Below, one piece after another: positions 1 to 8,083 of a stretch of DNA of 17,119 bases. Both the position numbers and the translations under genes were made by a program. Within the stretch, counting starts at the first letter, position 1. Each line of letters starts with the position of its first letter. The DNA lies in the NCBI GenBank assembly GCA_026389255.1, contig JAPLIF010000223.1, positions 1 through 17,119 of the forward strand, read 5' to 3'. The stretch is from Cyanobacteriota bacterium (GTDB lineage Bacteria; Cyanobacteriota; Cyanobacteriia; PCC-6307; Cyanobiaceae). The notes under the pieces were generated by a model, which ran no database searches, had not been told where the DNA came from, and saw nothing but the letters and a program-made list of their open reading frames with translations.

Positions 1-2594
1 AATTGCAGACTGATCGTGGGGTCCTGGTCGGTGAGGGCTGAAATCTGTTGGGGTCCCAGCAGCAGCCGTTGTTGGGGAAAACGCACCAGGACCAGCTCCC
101 CGTAGTTGGGAGTGTCATTGCGGGCCGCCAGCCAACCGACCAGATTCGTTCGCTTCAAGGGTGTAAAGGGCAGCAGCAGCACGAATTCACTTTGGCGCTC
201 GCCAGGGAGTTGGAGGCTAATGTGATAAGGACGAACCTCCGTATTCGCGGTGCCATAGACCTCCTGGGGGACGGCCCAGACGTCATCGCCGTTGTAATAC
301 GTGCGCACATCGGTGACGTGATACCGCAGCAATCGCTCCGACTGAATCGAAAATTGCCGCTGGGGCACCCGGATATGGCGCAGGAGTTCCGGTGGCATGG
401 CCGAGAGGGGCGCAAACAGCTCGGGAAAGGCCTTGCGCCAGGTGCGAAGCACCGGATCATCGGCATCACTTACATACAACCAGAGCCGGCCGTCATGGGC
501 ATCGACCACCGCCTTGACCGGATTACGGAAATAGCGCAACCCCTTGGGGTTGGGGTCGCTGTAGGGATAGGAACGGCTACTCGTGAAACCATCGAGCAGC
601 CAGTACTGGTGTTGCTCGGGTCGGTAGCCGGCCTGGGGTGCCAGGCGGGCCGTCACCAGGTAGGGCTCGCTCTCGAAGTCCAGAAAGGGGGCCAGGGCCT
701 CCAGCCGTTGTTTCACCTGGCGGCGCAGCAGCAGCAGCGAATTGGGCTGCAGGGAGCCCGTGAGCAGCACCCGCGCCTCCTGCAGATAAAGGGCCGCCGC
801 CAGGCGGTGCCAACCGTTCCCAAGCGAGATGCCCCTGGCACCGGCGTAGTGGGTGTAAACGTTGAGTTCGCCCTCGGGATAGTCGAATTCCTGCACCTTC
901 GTCGGGGCGATGGCGTAGGGGGACGGCCCGGATGAGTAATAGAGCTGGGGACGGCCCACCGGCAGGGCCGCCTGGGCTTCGCCATCACTGATGCCCAGCT
1001 GGGGCAGGCCCTGAACCCTGCCACTGCGGCCAAGATCCTTGACGAAGAAGAGTGGCAGGCCATCACTGCCAAAGGCATTCACCGGTGACACCGTGAATCC
1101 GTGGCCATGGGTGAACACCAGGTGGCGGTTCAGCCAGGTGCGGGAGCCGGCCGGCAGGGCCCCGCTATCCATTTCGCGGGCGGCGATCAGCACCTGGGTT
1201 GCCCCCCCCTTGCCCTGGCCGGAAGCTTGCAGGGGGTAGCGATCGACGGCGGCGGAAGGGAAGGTGTAATAAAGCCGCAATTGCTGCAGCTGGCGATTGG
1301 CGGCCAGCAGCGGTGTGCTGTCCCAGAGGCGGATGTTGGCGAGGGTGCCCGGTGCCGCGGCCAGGTCCGCGGCGGTGAGGCTCTGGCGTGGCTGAAGGGT
1401 CAGGGAACGCACCCGCTCCAACCCGAAGGCCCGGCGGGTGGCCCGAATGGTGCGTTTGAGGTAGGGCATCTCCACCGCCAGCTCCCGGGGCTGAACCCAG
1501 AACCGTTGCACCAGGGGCGCCACCAGCCATTCGGCCACCGGCACCATCAGGAGGGTCGCCGCCAGCGGCATCAGGGCGCCCCGTCGCAACCAGTCCTTGG
1601 GCAAGGGCACCACTAACCCCACCGCCGTCAACAGCAGCAGCAGGGTCAGCAGCAAACGCAATGGCAGCCGCACGTAGAGGTCCACATGGCCGGCGCCGGC
1701 GGCGATGCCACTGCCTTGCACCATGAGGTCAAAGGGGGCCAGACCGGTGGCGCAGGCCGCCAAAATGGTGAGCAGGGCCAACTGGGGCCGCAGCACCTTC
1801 TGCTGGTCGCGGCTCAAGCCGACAAAACGCAGATCACTCAGACTGGATCCCTCCCCCAGGCTCAGCCAAAGTCCCCCCACCAGCCCAACGGCGACCTGGG
1901 CGATGGCCACGCTCAACAGCAAATGCAGGGCCGGTAGCCGCAGCACCGTGAAGGCCAGATCCAGGCCCGTCAACGGGTCCCTTTCCCCAAACGGTTCGGC
2001 CAGCAGGGCGGGCAACCAAAGACTCCATCCCCGGGCGATCGCACTGGCGGAGGCCGCCAGGGCCGCGGCCAGGGCCAGGCGCAGGGTGTTCAGGGGCCAG
2101 ATCAACAGGGGGCCCACCAGGGCCAGGGCGACACCTGCCACCAACAGGGGGGACCAGGCGGAGGTGCCGGCCAGCCCCGTGATCACCTCCCCCCGAAAGG
2201 GGGAGGTGATCAAGCCTTTGGCTTGTACCAGCAGATAGGCCAAGCCCAGGGCCAGGGCCAGCAGCAGACCGACCAGGGAAGCGACCAGGCTGGGGCTTTC
2301 CAATCGCAGGATCGGGTCGTTGGGAAGCTGTTTCAGGGCGACGTTCTGGCGTAGACGCCAGCAGCGCTGCAGTTGCTGCAGCTGCAGCCACAGCCCCAAA
2401 CCGAAGACCAGGCCGAATGCCAGCAGCTGCAACAACCAGCGCCGCAGCACGACCGCCTGGAGCCCGAACTGGGCAAACCATTGCCATTCAATGGCCAGGC
2501 GGGCCAGGCCGAACAGCAGCAACAGCGCCAGCACCGCTCCAGCCAGCAGGGCGACGGGAATCAGGCGTGGCGACCAGGGCCGTTCGGAAAGCAC
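1..2594 (-). CDS. UPF0182 family (COG1615) membrane protein, C-terminus beyond window edge
   Basis: An open minus-strand frame of 864 codons runs off the left edge without a stop. The N-terminal third is a series of hydrophobic helices (first about residues 11-30, others near 50-70 and 103-123). A motif like the family's FG-x-x-DPL-x-G-x-D segment (FGERDPLTGLDLAF) follows. The soluble part carries further recognisable UPF0182 stretches: EFDYPEGE, the DADDPVLRTWRKAFP segment, and DQDPTIS close to the edge. About 100-150 residues are probably missing, judging by usual family length. The biochemical role is unknown. The start is uncertain: no in-frame ATG lies near the N-terminus, so I chose the GTG at 2594, just before the first helix. 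The frame stays open upstream into the divergent thrC. No Shine-Dalgarno sequence is evident. The family call is firm; the exact start is not. Confidence 0.87.
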   Translation of the reverse strand, partial: MLSERPWSPRLIPVALLAGAVLALLLLFGLARLAIEWQWFAQFGLQAVVLRRWLLQLLAFGLVFGLGLWLQLQQLQRCWRLRQNVALKQLPNDPILRLESPSLVASLVGLLLALALGLAYLLVQAKGLITSPFRGEVITGLAGTSAWSPLLVAGVALALVGPLLIWPLNTLRLALAAALAASASAIARGWSLWLPALLAEPFGERDPLTGLDLAFTVLRLPALHLLLSVAIAQVAVGLVGGLWLSLGEGSSLSDLRFVGLSRDQQKVLRPQLALLTILAACATGLAPFDLMVQGSGIAAGAGHVDLYVRLPLRLLLTLLLLLTAVGLVVPLPKDWLRRGALMPLAATLLMVPVAEWLVAPLVQRFWVQPRELAVEMPYLKRTIRATRRAFGLERVRSLTLQPRQSLTAADLAAAPGTLANIRLWDSTPLLAANRQLQQLRLYYTFPSAAVDRYPLQASGQGKGGATQVLIAAREMDSGALPAGSRTWLNRHLVFTHGHGFTVSPVNAFGSDGLPLFFVKDLGRSGRVQGLPQLGISDGEAQAALPVGRPQLYYSSGPSPYAIAPTKVQEFDYPEGELNVYTHYAGARGISLGNGWHRLAAALYLQEARVLLTGSLQPNSLLLLRRQVKQRLEALAPFLDFESEPYLVTARLAPQAGYRPEQHQYWLLDGFTSSRSYPYSDPNPKGLRYFRNPVKAVVDAHDGRLWLYVSDADDPVLRTWRKAFPELFAPLSAMPPELLRHIRVPQRQFSIQSERLLRYHVTDVRTYYNGDDVWAVPQEVYGTANTEVRPYHISLQLPGERQSEFVLLLPFTPLKRTNLVGWLAARNDTPNYGELVLVRFPQQRLLLGPQQISALTDQDPTISLQ
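2180..2212. repeat. Perfect inverted repeat, 14-bp arms, inside the UPF0182 gene
   Basis: The left arm TGATCACCTCCCCC (2180-2193) and right arm GGGGGAGGTGATCA (2199-2212) are exact reverse complements around the 5-nt loop CGAAA. On the coding (minus) strand the loop reads UUUCG, so the mRNA could form a very stable hairpin. It encodes roughly residues 128-138 (LITSPFRGEVI) in a loop between two membrane helices. No T-run follows on either strand, so it does not look like a normal intrinsic terminator. Confidence 0.9.
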
Positions 2595-2676
2595 GCGGGC
2601 AGAAAAGCAACGCTCCAGGCCATCGAGGCTAGGCAGGGACCCAGATGGGGGCCCGGGGGCATCCCCGCCGCAATAC

Positions 2677-2693
2677 CCGATCTGATAGATCGG
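2677..2693. promoter_or_regulatory. 17-bp palindrome in the UPF0182/thrC divergent spacer, possible operator
   Basis: CCGATCTgatAGATCGG has perfect 7-bp arms around a 3-nt centre. It lies between the two divergent starts (2594 and 2753), where a dimeric regulator could control one or both genes. I do not recognise the half-site as belonging to a known cyanobacterial regulator. The symmetry is seen; the operator role is inferred. Confidence 0.4.
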
Positions 2694-2697
2694 CTTT

Positions 2698-2707
2698 AAA
2701 AGGAGGT
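2698..2707 (+). promoter_or_regulatory. Shine-Dalgarno-like AAAAGGAGGT far upstream of thrC
   Basis: AAAAGGAGGT closely matches the anti-Shine-Dalgarno complement. However, it ends 45 nt before the thrC GTG, and no ATG, GTG or TTG sits at the usual 5-10 nt spacing. It is therefore not an ordinary ribosome binding site for thrC. It could be a standby site or chance. Confidence 0.25.
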
Positions 2708-2752
2708 CCTCGCCAGCACTGTTAGCCTCAAACCATCGTCTGGCCGTGCGCC

Positions 2753-4036
2753 GTGACCGCCACCCTCTCTCGCTCCACCTTCATCGGTCTGCGCTGCAAG
2801 GAATGCGGCCACGCCTATCCGGCCGGGGCCCGTCACGTCTGCGAAGACGTTTGTTTTGGCCCCTTGGAGGTTGTTTACGACTACGACGCGATCCGCAGCC
2901 GAGTCAGCCGGGCCACCATCGAAGCGGGGCCCATTTCCATCTGGCGCTATCGCGACTTTCTGCCGATTGAGGGAGATCCCATTGATGTCGGCACCGGATT
3001 CACCCCCCTGCTGAAGGCCAACCGTCTGGCCCAGCGCCTGGGGCTTAAGTCGCTTTACATTAAGAATGACGGCGTCAACATGCCCACCCTATCCTTCAAG
3101 GACCGGGTCGTGTCGGTGGCCCTGACCCGGGCCCGGGAACTGGGATTTACCACCGTCAGTTGTGCGAGTACCGGAAACCTGGCCAATTCCACCGCAGCGA
3201 TTGCCGCCTATGCCGGCCTCGAATGCTGTGTTTTCATTCCCTCCGACCTGGAACTGGGCAAGGTTCTTGGCACCCTCGTCTATAACCCCACCTTGATGGC
3301 GGTCAAGGGGAATTATGACCAAGTCAACCGGCTCTGCTCTGAGGTGGCCAACACCTATGGCTGGGGTTTCGTCAACATCAACCTGCGTCCTTACTACTCC
3401 GAGGGCTCCAAAACCCTGGGCTACGAAGTGATTGAGCAGCTCGGTTGGCAACTCCCTGACCACATCGTTGCCCCCCTGGCCTCCGGATCCCTGTTCACCA
3501 AAATCCGCAAAGGTTTCGACGAATTCATCAAGGTGGGCCTGGTGGAAGAGAAGCCCGTACGGTTCAGCGGCGCCCAGGCTGAAGGCTGTTCGCCGATTGC
3601 CCAGGCCTTTGCCGAAGGCAGGGATTTCATCAAGCCCGTCAAACCCAACACCATTGCCAAGTCGATTGCCATTGGCAACCCTGCCGATGGTCCCTACGCC
3701 ATCGATATCGCCCGCCGCACCGGTGGCAGCATCGCGGCGGTCACGGATGCGGAAATCATCGACGGCATCAAATTACTGGCCGAAACCGAGGGCGTGTTTA
3801 CCGAGACCGCTGGCGGCACCACCATCGCCGTGCTCAAAAAACTGGTACAGCAGGGCAAAATCGACCCCGAGGAGACCACCGTCGCCTACATCACCGGCAA
3901 CGGCCTTAAAACAACCGAAGCGATTGCCGCCTCGATCGGCGAACCCTTCCTGATCGAGGCCCAGCTCGACAGCTTCAATGCCGCCTGGAAGCGGTCCCAG
4001 TCCCAGCAACAGGCCACCTCTGGGCACGTCGCCTGA
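2753..4036 (+). CDS. thrC: Threonine synthase
   Basis: This 427-residue enzyme converts O-phospho-L-homoserine to L-threonine with pyridoxal phosphate in the cytosol. A Cys-rich N-terminal segment (C15, C18, C30, C34; [20 protein letters not shown]) precedes a fold-type II PLP core. The cofactor lysine lies in the LSFKDR motif (K116). The phosphate-binding loop reads STGN (139-142). A late Gly-rich stretch ([13 protein letters not shown]) fits the family. Length and order match bacterial threonine synthases over the whole protein. The GTG start at 2753 gives [10 protein letters not shown], the natural N-terminus ahead of the Cys-rich segment. A sulfur-carrier-like gene follows 59 bp downstream on the same strand and is probably cotranscribed. 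The last 15 or so residues are Gln/Ser-rich and probably disordered. Confidence 0.96.
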   Translation: MTATLSRSTFIGLRCKECGHAYPAGARHVCEDVCFGPLEVVYDYDAIRSRVSRATIEAGPISIWRYRDFLPIEGDPIDVGTGFTPLLKANRLAQRLGLKSLYIKNDGVNMPTLSFKDRVVSVALTRARELGFTTVSCASTGNLANSTAAIAAYAGLECCVFIPSDLELGKVLGTLVYNPTLMAVKGNYDQVNRLCSEVANTYGWGFVNINLRPYYSEGSKTLGYEVIEQLGWQLPDHIVAPLASGSLFTKIRKGFDEFIKVGLVEEKPVRFSGAQAEGCSPIAQAFAEGRDFIKPVKPNTIAKSIAIGNPADGPYAIDIARRTGGSIAAVTDAEIIDGIKLLAETEGVFTETAGGTTIAVLKKLVQQGKIDPEETTVAYITGNGLKTTEAIAASIGEPFLIEAQLDSFNAAWKRSQSQQQATSGHVA

Positions 4037-4095
4037 CCCGCAAGCCCCGGCCCATTAGCGACCCGACCACTCCTTCACCCGCCCCCAACGCCCCC

Positions 4096-4371
4096 ATGGC
4101 CGTCCAGGTTCTAATCCCCACGCCCCTGCAGAAGTTCACCAACGACCAAGCCAGTGTCAGCGTTGATGCCAGCAGCGTCGATGCCTTGCTGCAGGCCCTC
4201 GACGTCTGTTTTCCCGGCATTCTCGGCCGCCTCTGTGATGAAAACGGCAAACTGCGGCGTTTTTTGAACGTCTACGTCAACAGTGAAGACATCCGCTTCC
4301 TAGACAACCAAACCACGGCCTTAACCGATGGCGATGAGGTCAGCATCGTGCCGGCTGTCGCTGGCGGCTGA
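4096..4371 (+). CDS. MoaD/ThiS-family ubiquitin-like sulfur carrier protein
   Basis: This 91-residue beta-grasp protein ends in Gly-Gly (VPAVAGG). That terminus is adenylated and thiocarboxylated in MoaD, ThiS and CysO-type carriers. Family features are the N-terminal strand ([12 protein letters not shown]), the FPGI segment, the FLNVYVN strand and the [14 protein letters not shown] tail. It may be the small subunit of molybdopterin synthase. No moaE or other molybdenum-cofactor gene is in the window. Its position 59 bp behind thrC recalls CysO-type carriers, which hand sulfur to PLP-dependent enzymes (CysM in Mycobacterium). No JAMM protease or E1-like activating enzyme is visible here. The fold is well supported; the specific partner is open. 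Confidence 0.88.
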   Translation: MAVQVLIPTPLQKFTNDQASVSVDASSVDALLQALDVCFPGILGRLCDENGKLRRFLNVYVNSEDIRFLDNQTTALTDGDEVSIVPAVAGG

Positions 4372-4491
4372 AGGCCATTTCCCTTCTAAATATTAGCGAT
4401 GATCAGCGATCGCTTCAGCAACACTGATCCTTGCGACGGTCCCAGACCCGGCCCGATCCCATAGGGTTCGCTCCATGCCTGGGAGAGAAAG
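4372..4491 (+). other. 120-bp spacer with AT-rich patch, HIP1 octamer and inverted repeats
   Basis: The AT-rich patch TTCTAAATATTAG (4384-4396) stands out in this GC-rich window and could supply a -10 element for the cupin gene. It is followed by the HIP1 palindrome GCGATCGC (4406-4413), common in cyanobacterial genomes. An outer inverted repeat, GATCAG (4401-4406) and CTGATC (4424-4429), could form a leader hairpin. No coding sequence is seen. Confidence 0.4.
4481..4487 (+). promoter_or_regulatory. Ribosome binding site for the cupin gene
   Basis: GGGAGAG lies 4 nt before the ATG at 4492. It is one of the few clear Shine-Dalgarno sequences in this window and fixes the cupin start. Confidence 0.6.
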
Positions 4492-5475
4492 ATGAGCCAA
4501 ATTCCAACGCCATCGCCGAGCCAGCACGAATGGCAGGCCGGCATCCAGATCTTCGATTACCGCCAGGCGGCCAATCCGATTCGCGCCGGCCTCACTGAGC
4601 CGATCGCCTATCGGCAATGGGGCCCCGACCTGCATGCAGCAGGTCCCACGTCCATCCTGCCCCTTGATCTCAGTCAAGAGCTGGGCTGTCCCGGACCGGC
4701 CACCAGTCCGGCGCTGGCGGCCCATTTCCTGCGACTCCTGGCCGGTGAGGAACTCACGGCAGCCGCCAGCGCCACCAGCTCCCTGTTTTATGTGCTGCGG
4801 GGCGCCGGCCAGCTGCAGTGTCCCGCCGTCCCGGATCAACAGGCCCTGGAACTCACCTGGGGGGCGGGTGATCTCTTTGTGCTGCCGGCCGGCCCAGATC
4901 CCTTGCTGCAGGCCCAGAAGGACAGCGTTCTGTACTGGGTCCACGACGGCCCCCTGCTCAGCTATCTGGGGGTGAAGCCAAGTCAGCCTTGGTTTCGCCC
5001 CAGCCATTATCCCAGCGCATTGCTTGAGGCCGAACTGCAGACGCTGCTGGACGACCCCAGCGCCGCCCGCAGCAACCGCTTAAGCATCCTGCTGGCCCAT
5101 GAGGATCTGCCCGCCAGTCGTACGGTCAGTCACACCCTCTGGGCCATGCTCGGCGTGGTGCCACCCGGGGCCGTCCAGCCCCCCCCTCGGCATCAATCCG
5201 TGGCCCTCGATCTGATCGTGGACTGCGATCCCGGCTGTTACACCCTGGCGGGTCGGGATCTCAACGATGACGGCACGATCCGCGACCCCCATCGCATCGA
5301 CTGGCAGGCCGGGGGTGCCTTCATCACGCCACCTGGCCATTGGCATGCCCACGTCAACGAAAGCGGTCGCCTGGCCCGGCTACTGCCGATCCAGGACGCC
5401 GGGCTGCACACCTACCTCCGCAGCCTGGACATCCGCTTCGCCGGGCCCAGTCCCGGCGGACAAAGCCAGGCCTGA
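4492..5475 (+). CDS. Two-domain cupin protein, distantly like gentisate dioxygenase family
   Basis: This 327-residue protein has two cupin beta-barrels. The first (about 75-160) contains SSLFYVLRGAGQL and WGAGDLFVLPAG, the two cupin motifs, but lacks their metal-binding histidines. The second (about 215-300) contains PPPRHQSVALDLIV and GGAFITPPGHWHAHVNE. There H234, H283, H285 and H287 could bind a metal, although the usual first His of the HxH pair reads Pro (P232). The bicupin layout resembles gentisate/1-hydroxy-2-naphthoate dioxygenase relatives, but the substrate cannot be deduced. It is probably cytosolic, as there is no signal peptide. It lies 120 bp behind the sulfur-carrier gene and converges on ftsH with only 13 bp between stops. 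Confidence 0.8.
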   Translation: MSQIPTPSPSQHEWQAGIQIFDYRQAANPIRAGLTEPIAYRQWGPDLHAAGPTSILPLDLSQELGCPGPATSPALAAHFLRLLAGEELTAAASATSSLFYVLRGAGQLQCPAVPDQQALELTWGAGDLFVLPAGPDPLLQAQKDSVLYWVHDGPLLSYLGVKPSQPWFRPSHYPSALLEAELQTLLDDPSAARSNRLSILLAHEDLPASRTVSHTLWAMLGVVPPGAVQPPPRHQSVALDLIVDCDPGCYTLAGRDLNDDGTIRDPHRIDWQAGGAFITPPGHWHAHVNESGRLARLLPIQDAGLHTYLRSLDIRFAGPSPGGQSQA

Positions 5476-5488
5476 AGAAGAAGCAAAA

Positions 5489-7510
5489 TCAGATTTCGCC
5501 CATCGGTACCGCCAACCGGGCTACGGGCAGGACCGCTGCCAGCGGCTGCCCGACCACGGCCAGATCGGGATGACGGGTTTCCCATGCCTGCACCGACTGG
5601 CGAAAGCTGTCGCCATCGATGGTTTCCTCGGCGATCAGACGATCGACAAGATCGTCCATCAGCTCGCGCCGTGGACCCAGAATCGCCACGGCCCGATCCA
5701 GGGACTGGCTGGCCAGCTCCCGCACCTGTCTATCGATGCGATTTCCCGTTTTGGTGGAGTAATGGGGCTGGGATCGAAACCAGTCACGGCCCAGGAAGAC
5801 TTCGCCATCTTCGCTTTCCAGGGCCATGGGGCCGAGATCGGAAAAGCCGTAGCGGGTCACCATTTCGCGGCAGATTTGGCTGACCATTTGCAGATCACCG
5901 GTGGCGCCCTGGGTGACCTCACTGGGACCGAAAATCACCATTTCGGCGGCCCTGCCGCCAAGGGCCACCACCAGTCGGGCCAGCAAGTAGGCACGGCTGA
6001 TCAATCCCGAATCCAGGATGTCCTCATTGGGCATCATCCGGGCAAAACCACCGACCCCGCCAGCGCGGGGCAACAGCGTCACCTTGTCCAGCGCATCCGC
6101 ATGGGGCACCAGGCAGGTGAGCAGGGCGTGGCCGACTTCGTGATAGGCGATCAGACGCTTCTTGGCGCTGTCCTGCAAGGGGGCGGCCGTCAGTCCCATG
6201 GTGATCCGTTCCAGGGCATCTCCGATGGCCAGGTTGTCGACCTGGGTGAGATGGCGCCGAGCCGTCAGGATCGCCGCCTCATTGAGCAGGTTGGCCAGGT
6301 CGGCGCCGGAAAACCCAGGGGTGCGGATCGCCCAGTCCGAGAGGGAGACGTCCTCGGCCAGGGGGCGGGTGCGGGCGTGAACCCCGAGGATCTGCTCACG
6401 ACCGCGGCGATCGGGCAGGTCGACGGTGATGCGGCGGTCGAAGCGGCCGGGTCGCATCAAGGCCGAATCAAGAACATCAGGACGGTTGGTGGCCGCCAGC
6501 AGGATGACCCCGGAATTCTCCTCAAAGCCATCCATCTCGGTCAGGAGTTGGTTGAGGGTCTGTTCGCGCTCGTCGTTGCCCCCGCCAATGCCGGCGCCCC
6601 GCTGGCGACCGACGGCATCAATCTCATCGATGAAAATGATGCAGGGGGCTTTGGCCTTGGCCTGGCGGAACAGGTCCCGAACCCGACTGGCCCCGACGCC
6701 TACGAACATCTCGACAAATTCTGAAGCCGCCATTGAGAAGAACGGCACTCCCGCTTCTCCGGCAATGGCTCGGGCCAGCAAGGTTTTGCCCGTTCCTGGC
6801 GGGCCGATTAGCAACACGCCTTTGGGGATCTTGGCCCCGACCGATGTGAAACGTTCGGGAGTTTTCAGGAAGGTGACCACCTCCTGGAGCTCTTCCTTGG
6901 CTTCGGCAATGCCGGCCACGTCCTCAAAGCGCACCGTCACGCCCCCTTCGGCCTGAAGGCGGGGCTGGCTGCGGCCAAAGCCGAGATGGCGGTTGGCCAC
7001 CTGGGCCGAACGCCGGATTAGCAGGGCCATGCCAGTCAACAGCAGGGCCGCGACCAGCAGATTGCTGACCAGCCCGGCGACGGCGTCATCGCGCACCTCA
7101 TCGCGCACGGTGAGGGGGACGCCCGCATTCTGGGCCGTCTGTAGCAGCAGTTGGTTGTCGCTGAAAACGGGCACATCGGCCGAGCGCCCGTTCTGGAAAT
7201 AAACGGTGGCCACCCGTTGCCGGGGCATCAGCTCCAGCTCCCTGACCTTGCCCGCCTTGAGATCCTTCAACAGCTGGCTAAAGGATGGTTTCGAGCCGTT
7301 GTCGTCGTTCAGGCTGAAGGGTCCTGCCCCTGTCTTTGTCCCAGCCTTCTCGGTCCGCCCAGGGGCCATGGCCGGGACCGCGGAGTCAAGGGCGGCGAGC
7401 GGCGGGGCGGCGGGAGGTTCGCTGGCGGGACGCACGGGCGGTGGGCTGCTGCTCACTGGAGATGACCACTGGATCTGATCGTAGCGATTTGACGAAAGGA
7501 GGGGTCGCAT
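5489..7510 (-). CDS. ftsH: ATP-dependent zinc metalloprotease FtsH
   Basis: Membrane-anchored AAA+ protease; cyanobacterial FtsHs act in the thylakoid and plasma membranes, including photosystem II turnover. From the ATG at 7510 it has 673 residues. The order is a Pro/Ser/Ala-rich segment (about 15-70), a domain resembling the FtsH extracytoplasmic domain (about 76-140), one membrane helix (about 144-165), the AAA module and the protease. The AAA module has Walker A GPPGTGKT at 236-243, Walker B IIFIDEID at 291-298, pore motif FVG and the second region of homology near 340-361. The protease has zinc site HEVGH at 457-461 and the third ligand Asp in GATGDLQ near 539. HEVGH is a usual cyanobacterial form. 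The first membrane helix expected in FtsH is absent with this start. A start at 7600 would add a hydrophobic segment but overlaps rpmF on the other strand. Which cyanobacterial FtsH paralogue this is remains uncertain. Confidence 0.93.
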   Translation of the reverse strand: MRPLLSSNRYDQIQWSSPVSSSPPPVRPASEPPAAPPLAALDSAVPAMAPGRTEKAGTKTGAGPFSLNDDNGSKPSFSQLLKDLKAGKVRELELMPRQRVATVYFQNGRSADVPVFSDNQLLLQTAQNAGVPLTVRDEVRDDAVAGLVSNLLVAALLLTGMALLIRRSAQVANRHLGFGRSQPRLQAEGGVTVRFEDVAGIAEAKEELQEVVTFLKTPERFTSVGAKIPKGVLLIGPPGTGKTLLARAIAGEAGVPFFSMAASEFVEMFVGVGASRVRDLFRQAKAKAPCIIFIDEIDAVGRQRGAGIGGGNDEREQTLNQLLTEMDGFEENSGVILLAATNRPDVLDSALMRPGRFDRRITVDLPDRRGREQILGVHARTRPLAEDVSLSDWAIRTPGFSGADLANLLNEAAILTARRHLTQVDNLAIGDALERITMGLTAAPLQDSAKKRLIAYHEVGHALLTCLVPHADALDKVTLLPRAGGVGGFARMMPNEDILDSGLISRAYLLARLVVALGGRAAEMVIFGPSEVTQGATGDLQMVSQICREMVTRYGFSDLGPMALESEDGEVFLGRDWFRSQPHYSTKTGNRIDRQVRELASQSLDRAVAILGPRRELMDDLVDRLIAEETIDGDSFRQSVQAWETRHPDLAVVGQPLAAVLPVARLAVPMGEI

Positions 7511-7518
7511 CGGAAGAT
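7489..7518 (+). promoter_or_regulatory. Putative sigma-70-type promoter for rpmF
   Basis: TTGACG (7489-7494) is followed after 18 bp by GAAGAT (7513-7518), a poor but plausible -10. Transcription would start about 20 nt before the rpmF ATG. The elements overlap the ftsH 5' end, which is unavoidable because only 33 bp separate the two divergent starts. An AAAGGAGGGG run (7495-7504) lies between the hexamers. Confidence 0.3.
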
Positions 7519-7543
7519 CTTTGTTTGGCAGCAAAGCAGTCAG

Positions 7544-7717
7544 ATGGCCGTTCCTAAGAAGAAAACCTCCAAAGGCAAGCGCAATCAGCGTCACGCCCAT
7601 TGGAAAGCCAAGGCCGGTGAAGCCGCTGCCAAGGCCCTATCCCTCGGCAAGTCTGTGCTGAGCGGCCGGGCCCAAGGCTTTGTGTATCCGATAGCTGAAG
7701 AAGCCGAAGAAGAGTGA
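7544..7717 (+). CDS. rpmF: 50S ribosomal protein L32 (bL32)
   Basis: A 57-residue basic protein of the large ribosomal subunit. [10 protein letters not shown] is the near-universal bL32 N-terminus. NQRHAHWK and the cyanobacterial-type GRAQGFVYP follow, with an acidic tail (EEAEEE). There is no CxxC zinc motif, so it is the zinc-free type common in cyanobacteria. It is divergent from ftsH, with 33 bp between starts, and convergent with the ycf20-like gene, with 18 bp between stops. No clear Shine-Dalgarno sequence precedes the ATG. Confidence 0.96.
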   Translation: MAVPKKKTSKGKRNQRHAHWKAKAGEAAAKALSLGKSVLSGRAQGFVYPIAEEAEEE

Positions 7718-7735
7718 TCGGCCCCTCAGCGCCCG

Positions 7736-8083
7736 TCAGGTTCCCAGCTTGAAGGCCTCAAGCACCACCGCATAAATCGCACCCAGTCTAAGGTTGTCCG
7801 CAATGACCCAGGCCAGGGAAGGTTCGTTTTGGACCATCTGGGAACGCAAGCGCACGATCGCCTCGACGATCAGCACGAGGGCCAGCACCACCACGGGCCT
7901 GCCGCCAGGAACCCGCATGATTAAAACGGCCATCAGGTTCTGACTGAGGAAATAGCCCACCAGCAGGCCGAGCAGGGCCAGGCTGCCACTGCGCCAATTG
8001 CGCCGGACCTGGGTGAGCACGACCCCTCCCAGCCGTCGTTGGGCCAGCTCCAGTCGGGTGCGTTGTCGCAGCTTCCCGGTCAT
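7736..8083 (-). CDS. ycf20: Ycf20-like protein (DUF565)
   Basis: A 115-residue membrane protein with two hydrophobic helices (about 34-55 and 62-80). The segment RNWRSGSLALLGLLVGYFLS resembles the conserved NPWRRxSLxLxxLLxGFFL signature of DUF565/Ycf20 proteins. These occur in cyanobacteria and plastids. Mutations in plant and algal YCF20-like genes affect thermal dissipation of light energy, but the cyanobacterial function is not settled. Its ATG overlaps the stop of the upstream HAD phosphatase by 4 bp (ATGA), so the two are translationally coupled. The match is by motif and topology, so the family call is good but not certain. Confidence 0.75.
   Translation of the reverse strand: MTGKLRQRTRLELAQRRLGGVVLTQVRRNWRSGSLALLGLLVGYFLSQNLMAVLIMRVPGGRPVVVLALVLIVEAIVRLRSQMVQNEPSLAWVIADNLRLGAIYAVVLEAFKLGT

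Noticed and set aside
48..935. Plus-strand open frame (295 codons) at the left end
   Set aside because: The opposite strand encodes the conserved soluble part of UPF0182, including EFDYP and the DDPVLRTW segment. The plus frame has no recognisable features.
1834..2487. Minus-strand frame starting MAMVCPVRAPGG
   Set aside because: It is out of frame with UPF0182, which gives hydrophobic helices and family motifs in the neighbouring frame over the same bases.
5267..6724. Long plus-strand open frame (485 codons)
   Set aside because: It runs antisense to the C-terminal half of ftsH, whose AAA and protease motifs are certain. The product is low-complexity and matches nothing known. Long antisense frames are common in GC-rich DNA.
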